Shown here piece after piece: positions 33,560 to 41,566 of a DNA stretch of 64,000 nt (the first letter of the stretch is position 1; each line of letters begins with the position of its first letter). The notes beneath the pieces are model-generated. The model worked only from the letters and a program-made list of their open reading frames with translations, did no database searches and had not been told where the DNA came from. This DNA comes from Mycobacterium sp. ACS4331 (GTDB lineage Bacteria; Actinomycetota; Actinomycetes; Mycobacteriales; Mycobacteriaceae): contig NZ_LZHW01000010.1 in the NCBI RefSeq assembly GCF_001667265.1, forward strand, positions 1 through 64,000. Reading direction: 5' to 3'. Made by a program: the position numbers and the translations under genes.

Positions 33560-34185
33560 TTGGTCTGTCCCTCCGCCGGTTCCCCCGCGGGTTCGGTGGC
33601 CAGACGCTGTACCACGGGCAGCAGATCCTCGGCCAGCAGCTCACGCAGGAACACCGCCGCCACCCGGTGCTCGCGGTCCAGCACGATGGTCGACGGGATC
33701 GCCGACGTCGGGTACTTACCGCCGAACGCGATCATGGTCCGCATCGGCGGGTCGTAGATCGACGGGAACGTGACATTGCGGTCGCGGATGAAGTCCTCGG
33801 CGGCCTGCCTGTCGTTGTCGCGGACGTCGATGCCCAGGAACGCGACGCCCTGCTCCCGAGTGTCGTCATACACCTGCTGCAACTCGCTGATCTCGGAGCG
33901 GCACGGGCCGCACCACTGACCCCAGACGTTGATGACCACGACCTTGCCCGCGAAGTCGTCGAGCGAGAGCTGCCGATCGGGGTCCATCAGGTCGGGGCCG
34001 CTGATCGGCCCGGGCCGGCCTCGGTCAGCCGGCGGGTCGTAGAGGATGTCGGTCTTCCCACCCGGTGCGACGAACTCGAAACTGCCCCCCTGGGCCACGG
34101 CGTCGTCGCCGGTGGCGCAGCCGGCGACCACAAGGCAGGCGGTCAGCGCCGCCAGCATCGCGATCACTCGACTGCGCATGGTCAC
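33556..34185 (-). CDS. TlpA/ResA-like exported thioredoxin lipoprotein
   Basis: About 209 residues: a lipoprotein signal peptide (basic MRSRV, hydrophobic [13 protein letters not shown] lipobox with the lipidated Cys) and a thioredoxin-fold domain with active site [11 protein letters not shown] and the cis-Pro loop [10 protein letters not shown]. It probably reduces apocytochrome c disulfides outside the membrane, recharged by CcdA. GTG at 34185 overlaps the phosphatase stop codon (GTGA); ATG at 34179 is an alternative. It corresponds to Rv0526. The neighbours ccdA, resB and ccsB make the role in cytochrome c maturation strong. Confidence 0.93.
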   Translation of the reverse strand: MTMRSRVIAMLAALTACLVVAGCATGDDAVAQGGSFEFVAPGGKTDILYDPPADRGRPGPISGPDLMDPDRQLSLDDFAGKVVVINVWGQWCGPCRSEISELQQVYDDTREQGVAFLGIDVRDNDRQAAEDFIRDRNVTFPSIYDPPMRTMIAFGGKYPTSAIPSTIVLDREHRVAAVFLRELLAEDLLPVVQRLATEPAGEPAEGQTK

Positions 34186-34793
34186 AGACCCGCCGCCGGT
34201 TCCCGATAGGAGACGTCGATGAGGCGGTCGTCCTCGAAGGTCAGCGTGGTCAGCGACGCCAGGTTGCACTGCCGCCGGCGTGGATCGTGCGGCAGCCGCC
34301 TGCCCTGCATGGACCTGCGCAGGGTCTCGACGGGAAGCTGGTGGCTCACGCACACCACCTCATGCCCCTCGCCCTTGAGACGCGCGCGCTCGACCGCCGC
34401 GGTCATCCGGGCCGCGATCTGGGTGTAGGGCTCGCCCCATGACGGTGTGAACGGGTTACGCACCTGCCACCACACCTTCGGGTGGCGCCAGACGCCGTCA
34501 CCGGGCGACATGCGTTTGCCCTCGAAATAGTTGGCCGACTCGATCAGGTCGTCGTCGGTGTCGATCGAGAGCCCGTGCACGGCCGCGATCGGGGTCGCGG
34601 TCTCCTGCGCGCGCTGCAGCGGCGAGGCGAACACCGCGACGATGTCGTTGTTGGCCAACGCATCCGCGACGGCCTTGGCCTGGGCCCGGCCGCGTTCGGA
34701 GAGGTGGTAGCCGGGCAGCCGGCCGTACAGGATGCCCTCCGGGTTGTGCACCTCACCGTGCCGCATGACGTGCACTCTCGTGGTCGCGCTCAC
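34182..34793 (-). CDS. Histidine phosphatase superfamily protein
   Basis: A 203-residue phosphoglycerate-mutase-like phosphatase. The catalytic VMRHGEVHNPEGILYGRLPGYHLSERG motif (nucleophile His in RHG) and the second-half VVCVSHQLPVETL (catalytic His) are present, with an acidic residue in ESANYFEG. Members are broad-specificity phosphatases or true mutases; the missing central mutase loop favours phosphatase. The GTG start at 34793 directly abuts the hemL stop, and its own stop overlaps the thioredoxin start. It corresponds to Rv0525 by order. Its link to haem or cytochrome biogenesis is only by operon. Confidence 0.9.
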   Translation of the reverse strand: MSATTRVHVMRHGEVHNPEGILYGRLPGYHLSERGRAQAKAVADALANNDIVAVFASPLQRAQETATPIAAVHGLSIDTDDDLIESANYFEGKRMSPGDGVWRHPKVWWQVRNPFTPSWGEPYTQIAARMTAAVERARLKGEGHEVVCVSHQLPVETLRRSMQGRRLPHDPRRRQCNLASLTTLTFEDDRLIDVSYREPAAGL

Positions 34794-36107
34794 TCAGGCC
34801 TCCGGATCGGTCGCCGCGGCGGCGGCTCGGGCCGCGGCGGGCAGGGCCGCCTCGATGCGGGTGAACGCGTCGTCGTCGAGCGCCGCCGAGACGAACCAGG
34901 CCTCGTAGGCGCTGCACGGCGGGTAGACCCCGGCGTCGAGAAGCGCGTGGAAGAAGGGTGGAAACCGCCACGTCTGGCTGGCCCGCGCGGACGCGAAGTC
35001 GGTGACCTCGTCCTCGGTGAAGAACACCGACAGCATGTTCCCGGCGCGCTGAACCCGGTGCACCACACCGGCTTCGGTGAGCGCCCCGGCGAGCAGGCCG
35101 GCCAGCCGGTCGGCGTTGGCGTCCAGCGCGGCGTAGACGGACGCGTCGGCCGCGCGCAGCGTGGCCAGTCCCGCGGCCATCGCGACGGGGTTTCCCGACA
35201 GCGTCCCGGCCTGGTAGACGGGCCCGAGTGGCGCGAGCTTCTCCATGACCTCACGGCGGCCGCCGAAGGCCGCGGCGGGCAGGCCGCCGCTCATGACCTT
35301 CCCGAAGGTGAACAGGTCGGCGTCCACCGGGTCCAGGCCGTACCACCCGCTGCGGCTGACCCGGAAGCCCGTCATCACCTCGTCGATGATGAGCAGCGCG
35401 CCGTGCTCGGCGGTGATGCGCCGCAGGGCGGCGTTGAAGCCGGGCTTGGGCGGCACGCAGCCCATATTTCCTGGGCTGGCCTCGGTGATGACGACGGCGA
35501 TCTGGTCACCGTGCGCGGCGAAGGCCGCCTCGACGGCCTCGACGTCGTTGTAGGGCAGCACGATGGTGTCGGCCGCGGTGGCTCCGGTGACGCCGGGTGA
35601 CGACGGCAGGCCCAGCGTCGCCACGCCCGATCCCGCGTCGGCCAGCAGAGCGTCGACGTGGCCGTGATAGCAGCCCGAGAACTTGATGACCTTGGGGCGG
35701 CCGGTGAAGCCGCGGGCCAACCGCACCGCACTCATGGTCGCCTCGGTCCCCGAGTTCACCAGGCGCACCCGGTCCACCGGGGCCACGCGGTCGATGATCT
35801 CGGCGGCCAACTCCGACTCGGTCGGGGTGGGCGCGCCGAAGGACAGGCCGTGCGCCGCGGCCCTGGTCACGGCCTCGACGACGGCGGGGTGCGCGTGACC
35901 GAGGATCATCGGACCCCAGGAGCACACCAGGTCGACGTAACGGTTGCCGTCGGCGTCGGTCAGTTCCCAGCCCCGTCCCGAGGTGATGAAGCGCGGCGTC
36001 CCGCCCACGGCGCTGAACGCCCGCACCGGCGAGTTGACCCCGCCCGGGATCACCGCCGAGGCGTCGGTGAACAGCTTGGCGGAGCGATCGGTACAGCTCA
36101 TGGCCAC
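34794..36107 (-). CDS. hemL: Glutamate-1-semialdehyde 2,1-aminomutase (HemL)
   Basis: A PLP-dependent enzyme of 437 residues that converts glutamate-1-semialdehyde to 5-aminolevulinate, the C5-pathway step after HemA. Seen: the N-terminal [18 protein letters not shown] signature, the [15 protein letters not shown] phosphate loop, [23 protein letters not shown] with the pyridine-N Asp, and the Schiff-base lysine K270 in [21 protein letters not shown] at 36107 or ATG at 36101 are possible starts. It heads the operon that continues into the phosphatase and cytochrome c genes, linking haem supply with haem use. Its substrate comes from hemA at 50-51 kb. Confidence 0.97.
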   Translation of the reverse strand: MAMSCTDRSAKLFTDASAVIPGGVNSPVRAFSAVGGTPRFITSGRGWELTDADGNRYVDLVCSWGPMILGHAHPAVVEAVTRAAAHGLSFGAPTPTESELAAEIIDRVAPVDRVRLVNSGTEATMSAVRLARGFTGRPKVIKFSGCYHGHVDALLADAGSGVATLGLPSSPGVTGATAADTIVLPYNDVEAVEAAFAAHGDQIAVVITEASPGNMGCVPPKPGFNAALRRITAEHGALLIIDEVMTGFRVSRSGWYGLDPVDADLFTFGKVMSGGLPAAAFGGRREVMEKLAPLGPVYQAGTLSGNPVAMAAGLATLRAADASVYAALDANADRLAGLLAGALTEAGVVHRVQRAGNMLSVFFTEDEVTDFASARASQTWRFPPFFHALLDAGVYPPCSAYEAWFVSAALDDDAFTRIEAALPAAARAAAAATDPEA

Positions 36108-36229
36108 CAGTGTCCCAGTTGCGGCGACCAGCTTCTGCTACAGGGTGTAGTTGACCTGCCCGCACCGCCGTTTGCCGTCCCCGACGACCGGCAACCCCAC
36201 GTCCACGGACGACGAGAGGGAGGTCCGAC

Positions 36230-36364
36230 ATGCGCGCCGACGAGGGTGAGGAATCCATCGAGGAACTCGCGAAAGACGCTGGAAAGGCGGAGCAGACGGT
36301 CGCGGACGCGGTCGACGAGTTGCCCGGGTGCGGGCACGTCGGGCCCCCGCATCGAGGCTCCTGA
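36230..36364 (+). CDS. Putative 44-residue acidic microprotein
   Basis: A 44-codon frame in the 277-bp gap between the divergent side of hemL and the convergent Mo-enzyme gene. An AGGGAGG Shine-Dalgarno sequence (36216-36222) sits 7 bases before ATG. The product is acidic and helical-looking (EGEESIEELAKDAGKAEQTV) with a C-terminal CGHVGPPHRG tail. There are no homologues I recognise. Support comes only from the strong ribosome site and a clean frame. The remaining ~120 bp before it probably carry the hemL promoter. Confidence 0.5.
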   Translation: MRADEGEESIEELAKDAGKAEQTVADAVDELPGCGHVGPPHRGS

Positions 36365-36384
36365 GCGCGGCCCTGAGAGATCGG

Positions 36385-38601
36385 TCACACGACCCCTGAA
36401 TGGGGGTGGTCAGGGACCATGATCGCGGCCCGGACCGCTTCGATGCGGGCCGGGACGCCGTTGAGCACCGCCATGCCGGCCAGCCTCTCGAGTTGGTCGC
36501 TGGACGTTGACACCAGTTCGTTGACGTTGGCGCCGGCCGACTGGTTGGCCCGCTGCCACCCCCCGGCGTGCCCCCAACCGTGAGGCACCGCGATGGTGCC
36601 CGGCAGAAGGTCGTCGGTGATCTCGGCCTGGGTCTCGATGGACCCGTGCGGCGAGGTGATCCGCACGCGGTCGCCCGTGGCCAGGCCCGCGTCCGCGGCG
36701 TCGGCGGGACTGATCCGGGCCCGGTGCCTGCGGTCGCCCTTCATGAGCGTCGCGCTGTTGTGCATCCAGGAGTTCTGCGAACGCATCTCCCTCATTCCGA
36801 TCACCATCAACGGGAACGCCGGATCGTTCGGATGGCGGTCGCCCAGCCTGGCCGCCTCGACAAGGATCTCCTCCGGCTCGAGCACGACCCGGCCGTGGTC
36901 ATGGTGGATCACCTCGGCGAGGATGCCCGCGGGCGCCTGCTCCGCGAGCACCACACCGTGCGGATTCTCGCGGAGCCGCCGGGGGTTGAGCCCGCCGCGC
37001 CGGAGTCCGAACCGGTCACCGTAGGGCCCGGTCCGCAGCAGCAGTTCCATCAGGCGCCGGGGCGTCATCCGGCCGACGCCGCGGCGGTCGAGCCAGGCCA
37101 GCACGCCGTTGAAGCGCTGCAGCGGACCGGTGGCGAACATCGCCAGGCCCATCCGCCGGGCCAGATCGTCGAACACCTCCCATTCGTTGCGGGCCTCGCC
37201 GTACGGTTCGAGCACCGGTTCAGCCGACTGCAGGAACACCGTCGACGACGACCAGGCGAACCCGAACGGCAGATCGTGGCGTTCCAGAAAGGTCGTGCTG
37301 GGCAGTATGTAGTCGGCGTGCTTGTTGGTCTCGGTGATGTAGAAGTCCAGCGACACCATCAGGTCCAGCTGCTCCAGCGCCGACTCCAGCTTCGGCCCGT
37401 CGGGCACCGACAGCACGGGGTTTCCCGCGGTGACGAACAGCGCGCGCATCTGGCCCGGACCGGGAGTCTGGATCTCGTCGGCCATCAGCGCGGCCGGGAA
37501 CGTGCCGATGACGTCGGGCAGCCCACCGATGCGTGAGGTGGCCTTGTTGTAGGTCAGCCGTCCGGTGCGCTCCCCCATCTCCTCCAGGGGGATCACGGCG
37601 CGCGGCATGAGCAGCCCGCCCGCGCGGTCCAGGTTGCCGGTGACGATGGTCAGCGCATCGAGCAGGTGGGACACCAACGTGCCGTGCCGGCCCAGGCAGG
37701 CGCCCACCCGGCCGTAGGCGGCGGCGGACGGCGCTGTCGCGAAATCGCGGGCCAGCCCGCGCAGCGTCTGGGCGGACACACCGGTGCGCTCGGCGGTGTC
37801 CTCCGGGGAGAACTGCGCGGCGAGATCCCGCAACCGCGACGCCCCCGTGGTCTGCTCGGCGATGGCCGTCTCGTCGGCGAGGCCTTCGGCGAAGATCACG
37901 TGCAGCATCGACAGCAGCAGCCACGCGTCGGAGTCTGGACGCACCGGCAGGTGCTCGTAGGCGCGGGCGGTTTCGGTCCTGCGGGGGTCGACCACCACCA
38001 CGCGGCCGCCCCGGCGCACGATGTCGGCGAGGTCGTCCTTGATCCGCGGAGTGCGCACCGCGCTGCCGTGCGACACCAGCGGGTTGGCGCCGAGCATGAA
38101 CAGGAAGTCGGTGCGCGGCAGATCGGGGAACGGGATCTGGAAGGCCGCGCCGTACAGCAGCTTGCTGGCGACGAATCGGGAGTTGATGTCCTGGGAGCCC
38201 GACGAGTACTGGTGATGAGCGCCGAGGCGCGCCATGAACAACCCCGACCACAGCCCCGTGGCGTAGCCGAAGGCGGTGGGATTGCCGAAGTACTGGCCCA
38301 CCGCGCCTCCGCCGTGGGTGGCCACGATCTCGGACAGGCGGCGTGCGATGTCGTCGAGCGCTTCGTCCCACCCGACCCGCTCGAAGGTGCCGTCCGCCGT
38401 GCGGCGCAACGGGTGCAGGACGCGGTCCGGATCGTTCTGGACGTCGGTGAAGGCGATGCCCTTGGGACATGCGCGGCCCCGCGACAACGGATGGTCGGGA
38501 TCCGGGCGCAGCGACTGCAGGCGGCCGTCCTCGACGGTGGCGATCAATCCGCACAGCGGTTCGCAGATCCGGCAGTAGGTGACGTGCTGATCCACGGTCA
38601 T
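36385..38601 (-). CDS. Molybdopterin-dependent oxidoreductase (formate dehydrogenase-like)
   Basis: A 738-residue DMSO-reductase-family enzyme with a bis-MGD cofactor. An N-terminal 4Fe-4S domain has cysteines in YCRICEPLCG and GRACPKG. It is followed by the Molybdopterin domain (GQYFGNPTAFGYATG, SQDINSRFVASKLLYG, LFMLGANPLVSHGSAVRTPRIKD) and a C-terminal Molydop_binding domain (LPLMVIGMREMRSQNSWMHN, LATGDRVRITSPHGSIET, IAVPHGWGHAGG). No selenocysteine codon is needed. The protein is of the mycobacterial FdhA/BisC-like group; the substrate may be formate or another small molecule. It stands alone, divergent from the F420-type reductase genes. Confidence 0.9.
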   Translation of the reverse strand: MTVDQHVTYCRICEPLCGLIATVEDGRLQSLRPDPDHPLSRGRACPKGIAFTDVQNDPDRVLHPLRRTADGTFERVGWDEALDDIARRLSEIVATHGGGAVGQYFGNPTAFGYATGLWSGLFMARLGAHHQYSSGSQDINSRFVASKLLYGAAFQIPFPDLPRTDFLFMLGANPLVSHGSAVRTPRIKDDLADIVRRGGRVVVVDPRRTETARAYEHLPVRPDSDAWLLLSMLHVIFAEGLADETAIAEQTTGASRLRDLAAQFSPEDTAERTGVSAQTLRGLARDFATAPSAAAYGRVGACLGRHGTLVSHLLDALTIVTGNLDRAGGLLMPRAVIPLEEMGERTGRLTYNKATSRIGGLPDVIGTFPAALMADEIQTPGPGQMRALFVTAGNPVLSVPDGPKLESALEQLDLMVSLDFYITETNKHADYILPSTTFLERHDLPFGFAWSSSTVFLQSAEPVLEPYGEARNEWEVFDDLARRMGLAMFATGPLQRFNGVLAWLDRRGVGRMTPRRLMELLLRTGPYGDRFGLRRGGLNPRRLRENPHGVVLAEQAPAGILAEVIHHDHGRVVLEPEEILVEAARLGDRHPNDPAFPLMVIGMREMRSQNSWMHNSATLMKGDRRHRARISPADAADAGLATGDRVRITSPHGSIETQAEITDDLLPGTIAVPHGWGHAGGWQRANQSAGANVNELVSTSSDQLERLAGMAVLNGVPARIEAVRAAIMVPDHPHSGVV

Positions 38602-38695
38602 GGTCGGGCCCCTTCCAGCGGACGCAGGTCGGTGCTCACCGGGCCATTATGCGCACAGCCCGCCGACGGACGTGACAATTTCAGCCGAATATGTC

Positions 38696-38736
38696 AACCC
38701 CCGCGGGGTCTCGACGGACCCTGGGTCCGCGGGGTT
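38696..38736. promoter_or_regulatory. Nested hairpin in Mo-enzyme / reductase divergent gap
   Basis: Outer arms AACCCCCGCGG (38696-38706) and CCGCGGGGTT (38727-38736) pair with a single bulged C. Inside lies a perfect 6-1-6 palindrome GGACCCTGGGTCC (38716-38728). It is in the 145-bp divergent gap, ending 10 bp before the reductase ATG, so it could be an operator or a 5'-UTR structure. Confidence 0.4.
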
Positions 38737-38746
38737 GAATGGGGGC

Positions 38747-39130
38747 ATGCAGCTGCCGCAGTGGCTGGCCCGGTTCAACCGACGCGTGACCAATCCGATC
38801 CAGCGGATCTGGGCGGGATACGCGCCCACGATGGGGATCCTCGCGCATGTCGGCCGCACGTCCGGCCGGTCCTATCGCACGCCCCTGACCGTCTTCTCGA
38901 CCGACGACGGGGTCGCGATCCTGCTGACCTACGGCCCGGACCGGGACTGGTTGAAGAACATCACCGCGGCCGGCGGCGGCACCCTCAAGCGGTACGGCCG
39001 CAGCTTCGCGGTGACCGACCCTCAGGTGGTGACCAAGGCCGAGGCCGCCGAGCATGTCACCGGATTCGGCCGGGTGCTGTTTCGCCGCCTGCCGTTCGAC
39101 AACGGCGCCGTTCTGCTGCGCCGGGGGTGA
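38747..39130 (+). CDS. Deazaflavin-dependent nitroreductase-family protein (tandem copy 1)
   Basis: A 127-residue Ddn-family split-barrel protein. Features: an amphipathic N-terminal helix (LPQWLARFNRRVTNPIQR) often membrane-associating in this family, the strand ILAHVGRTSGRSYRTPLTVF, and the cofactor segment LLTYGPDRDWLKNITAAGG. ATG at 38747 follows the hairpin. The second copy begins 31 bp after this gene's stop and keeps the same layout (RRVTN, RSGTTYRTP, PYGPQRDWIRNLQNTGGG), so the two are tandem paralogues. The reaction is probably an F420H2-dependent reduction; the substrate is unknown. Confidence 0.85.
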   Translation: MQLPQWLARFNRRVTNPIQRIWAGYAPTMGILAHVGRTSGRSYRTPLTVFSTDDGVAILLTYGPDRDWLKNITAAGGGTLKRYGRSFAVTDPQVVTKAEAAEHVTGFGRVLFRRLPFDNGAVLLRRG

Positions 39131-39161
39131 TCCAGCGCGGTTTCGGCAGCAGAATCTGAGG

Positions 39162-39548
39162 ATGGTCCGCTTCTCGCAACGACGCGCCGAATTCAATCGC
39201 AGAGTCACCAACCGCCTGGTCCGGCCACTGTCGGGGTACGTCCCGATGTGGTCGATCGTCGAGCACACCGGCCGCCGCAGCGGTACGACGTATCGCACGC
39301 CGGTGTCGATGTTCTCCACCCCCGACGGCGTGGCGGTGCTGCTCCCCTATGGGCCGCAACGGGATTGGATCAGGAATCTACAGAACACCGGTGGCGGCCG
39401 GGTGAAGTTCGCCGGCCGAACCTTCGCGGTGGATCAGCCCCGCGTGGTGCCCACGGCGGCGGTGCTGCCCGAACTGAAGCCACCGTGGCGACAGCTGATG
39501 GCCCGCGCCGGCGTGGAGCACACACTGCTGCTCAGGCGCGCCAGCTGA
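39162..39548 (+). CDS. Deazaflavin-dependent nitroreductase-family protein (tandem copy 2)
   Basis: A 128-residue paralogue of the preceding gene with the same N-terminal amphipathic helix (FSQRRAEFNRRVTNRLVRPL) and core (IVEHTGRRSGTTYRTPVSMF; LPYGPQRDWIRNLQNTGGGRV). The start is ATG 39162. Its 3' end overlaps the convergent PPOX gene by 17 bp. Two adjacent copies plus a PPOX-fold gene make a small flavin/deazaflavin cluster. The paralogues differ mainly in the C-terminal half, where substrate contacts are expected. Confidence 0.85.
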   Translation: MVRFSQRRAEFNRRVTNRLVRPLSGYVPMWSIVEHTGRRSGTTYRTPVSMFSTPDGVAVLLPYGPQRDWIRNLQNTGGGRVKFAGRTFAVDQPRVVPTAAVLPELKPPWRQLMARAGVEHTLLLRRAS

Positions 39549-40014
39549 GGACTTCGCCGACGCCCTGCGTCATCACGGTGCCGGGCATGACGCGCAGTCG
39601 ATACGGCGCCAGTCGCCAGATCGCGAAACCCGCCGCGGTCGGCCCCTGGCTCCACTGCGGAATGATCGCGGGGTCATACCCCACCGGTGCGGGCGCCGTC
39701 TTGAACTTCTCCCAGACGGCCCGGCGGCCGTCGTCGTCGAGCACCCAGGTCACGGCGCACTCGGCGGTGCAGGTCGACTGCGTCGGCGACCAGTAGTTCA
39801 GCGACACATACGGATGCGCCGCGATGTCGGCCTCCTTGATCGGCGTGCGCCACACCGCAATCCAGCCCGTCAGCGTCGTCCCGTCCCACTCCCACAGGGG
39901 GTGCAGCACCCGGCTTCGGGGCCTGCCGTCGGTGTCGACCGTCGCGGCCGAGGCCCAGACGATCGAGTGCGCCATCGCGACGAAGCGTTCGGCGGTGTCC
40001 GCCAGCGTTGCCAT
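39532..40014 (-). CDS. Pyridoxamine 5'-phosphate oxidase-fold (PPOX) protein
   Basis: A 160-residue split-barrel protein of the PPOX superfamily: WASAATVDTDGRPRSRVLHPLWEWDG, GWIAVWRTPIKEADIAAHPYVSLNYWSP (the flavin/F420 phosphate-facing loop) and a C-terminal FAIWRLAPYRLRV strand. Mycobacterial members bind FMN, F420 or haem breakdown intermediates; which applies is unclear. ATG at 40014 is chosen because further upstream overlaps the TetR gene's end. The 3' end overlaps the convergent reductase gene by 17 bp. It probably lies in one transcript with the TetR and MpaB-like genes. Confidence 0.85.
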   Translation of the reverse strand: MATLADTAERFVAMAHSIVWASAATVDTDGRPRSRVLHPLWEWDGTTLTGWIAVWRTPIKEADIAAHPYVSLNYWSPTQSTCTAECAVTWVLDDDGRRAVWEKFKTAPAPVGYDPAIIPQWSQGPTAAGFAIWRLAPYRLRVMPGTVMTQGVGEVLSWRA

Positions 40015-40021
40015 GACCTCT

Positions 40022-40618
40022 TTATACGGACAGCGCACGCAGTGCCGCGGGAAGACTGGGCAGAAAGTGCGTGGTGGCGAAGGCCCGAATGTCCTCGGCG
40101 CTGTCCAGGGGCTGCAGGCTAGGCAGCAGCAGCGCCATGAGTGAGTACCGCAGGATGGCGTCGGCCAGCGCGGACACGGTCACCGCGCCGACTCGGTCGG
40201 CGAACCCGGCCGGGAAGATGACGTGCAGGGCGGCGACGATCCTGGCCACCGCCGCGGCGTAGTGCTGATGGGCCAACTCCACCGCCAACGCCGGGTCGTC
40301 GGTGATCATCCGGTTGAGCACGCGGTGGTCGCGGAACTTGACGATCGCTGCCGTGAAGGCCTCGACGTAGATGTTGGCCTTCGGGCCCGCACCCTTGATG
40401 TGCTCGGCGATCTCGAGGAACAGGCCCTCGTTCTCGCGGTCGATGACGGCGGCCACCAGTTCGTCTCGTCCGGCGAAGCGCCGGTAGATCGTGGTGCGAC
40501 TGACCTTCGCCCGCCGGGCGACGTCGTCGAGTGCGACGCGGCGGAACCCGTGCCGCTCGAACTCCGCCAGGGCCGCGTCGAGGATCGCGGTGGTGGCGGG
40601 GTCGGTTCCGCCGGCTAT
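40022..40618 (-). CDS. TetR family transcriptional regulator (non-canonical start)
   Basis: A TetR-type repressor of about 198 residues: an N-terminal HTH ([49 protein letters not shown]) and a helical ligand domain. No ATG, GTG or TTG occurs in frame between the HTH and 40858, deep inside the oxygenase gene. The best-placed codon is ATA at 40618, which overlaps the oxygenase TAG stop as ATAG, analogous to the ATGA overlaps elsewhere here. Either a rare ATA start is used, or the sequence has an error or start-codon mutation. It likely autoregulates the oxygenase-tetR-PPOX transcript. Confidence 0.8.
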   Translation of the reverse strand: MAGGTDPATTAILDAALAEFERHGFRRVALDDVARRAKVSRTTIYRRFAGRDELVAAVIDRENEGLFLEIAEHIKGAGPKANIYVEAFTAAIVKFRDHRVLNRMITDDPALAVELAHQHYAAAVARIVAALHVIFPAGFADRVGAVTVSALADAILRYSLMALLLPSLQPLDSAEDIRAFATTHFLPSLPAALRALSV

Positions 40619-41481
40619 GGCCTGACCCCTTCGCGCGCGTAGGCCGCCTGGGCGTACCTGCTGTAGCGCAGCGACATCGGCAGCCGATCCCAGATCGCGT
40701 TGACGGGCCGGGAGCGCCAGAAGGCGGCGAAGCGCTGGTAACGCCGCTCCTGCTTCTGCGTCCAGGGCAGGCCGAGCATCTCGCGCGCCTTGGGCGGCAG
40801 GCCACCGGTGGTCAGGAACGCCGCGATCGGATTGAACACCGGCGCAACGACTTTCCACACCAGCGGCGAGACGGCCTTGGGCTTGGGGAAGCCCTTGGTC
40901 ACGTAGCCCACGCCGTAGAGGGCGGTCTTGTGCGGCACGACCACGGTCTCCATCATGCGATCCCAGTACTGCACGAACTCGGCGTAGTCGGCGGGCAGGA
41001 TCCGGTCACTGACGCCGTAGCGGCGGTACCACGTCTTGGACTCGGCGTAGATCTGCTCGCGCTCGGCATCGGTCAGGCGCTTGACGAATGTGTCGGCGAA
41101 GTACAGCACCTGTTCGACGAACGTGGCGTGTGCCCAGAAGTAGGTCTCCGGACTGAGCGCGTGGTACCGCGAACCGTCGGGCATCTCACCCTTGATGTCG
41201 GTGTGGAAGTCCCGCACCCGGGTGCCCGCGTTGTCCTGCTCGGAACCGTAGACGGTGTTGAAGATCGGCGGGATGGTGCGCCGCAGCCGCTCGGCGGTGT
41301 CGGAGAAGAACACCGAATGGTCGAGCACGCCCTGCCCGAGTTCGGCGAGCATGTTCTGCAGCACCGCAGGCCGCGGACCGATCAGGAACATCCGATTGTC
41401 GCCGAACCACCGCCAGATCAGCGAGTGGGCGTCCAGGGGCGCGGCGTCCGACTTCGGTTCGGCATCGACCAGTTCCGTCAT
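40615..41481 (-). CDS. MpaB-family (DUF2236) oxygenase-like protein
   Basis: A 288-residue helical protein of the ER-bound oxygenase mpaB/latex-clearing-protein (DUF2236) family, some members of which are haem-b oxygenases. Family marks: [26 protein letters not shown] at the N-terminus, the conserved [12 protein letters not shown], and [28 protein letters not shown] with the conserved His. ATG at 41481 lies beside a GGTACA/TGTACC inverted repeat. It is coupled to tetR through a 4-bp overlap. Oxidation of a hydrophobic compound is likely, but the substrate is unknown; mycobacteria carry many paralogues. Confidence 0.88.
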   Translation of the reverse strand: MTELVDAEPKSDAAPLDAHSLIWRWFGDNRMFLIGPRPAVLQNMLAELGQGVLDHSVFFSDTAERLRRTIPPIFNTVYGSEQDNAGTRVRDFHTDIKGEMPDGSRYHALSPETYFWAHATFVEQVLYFADTFVKRLTDAEREQIYAESKTWYRRYGVSDRILPADYAEFVQYWDRMMETVVVPHKTALYGVGYVTKGFPKPKAVSPLVWKVVAPVFNPIAAFLTTGGLPPKAREMLGLPWTQKQERRYQRFAAFWRSRPVNAIWDRLPMSLRYSRYAQAAYAREGVRP

Positions 41482-41482
41482 G

Positions 41483-41514
41483 GGTACAGTGTTACAGAAA
41501 CCGAACTTTGTACC
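41483..41514. promoter_or_regulatory. Operator candidate for oxygenase-tetR operon
   Basis: GGTACA (41483-41488) and TGTACC (41509-41514) form an inverted repeat immediately upstream of the oxygenase ATG at 41481, with partial inner symmetry (TACAGTGTTACAG facing TTTGTA). The size and location fit a TetR autoregulatory operator. The evidence is positional. Confidence 0.4.
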
Positions 41515-41566
41515 AACCTCCGGCCGTGGGTGTGACCGATCACATGATCACCGGGAGAACGCGCGG

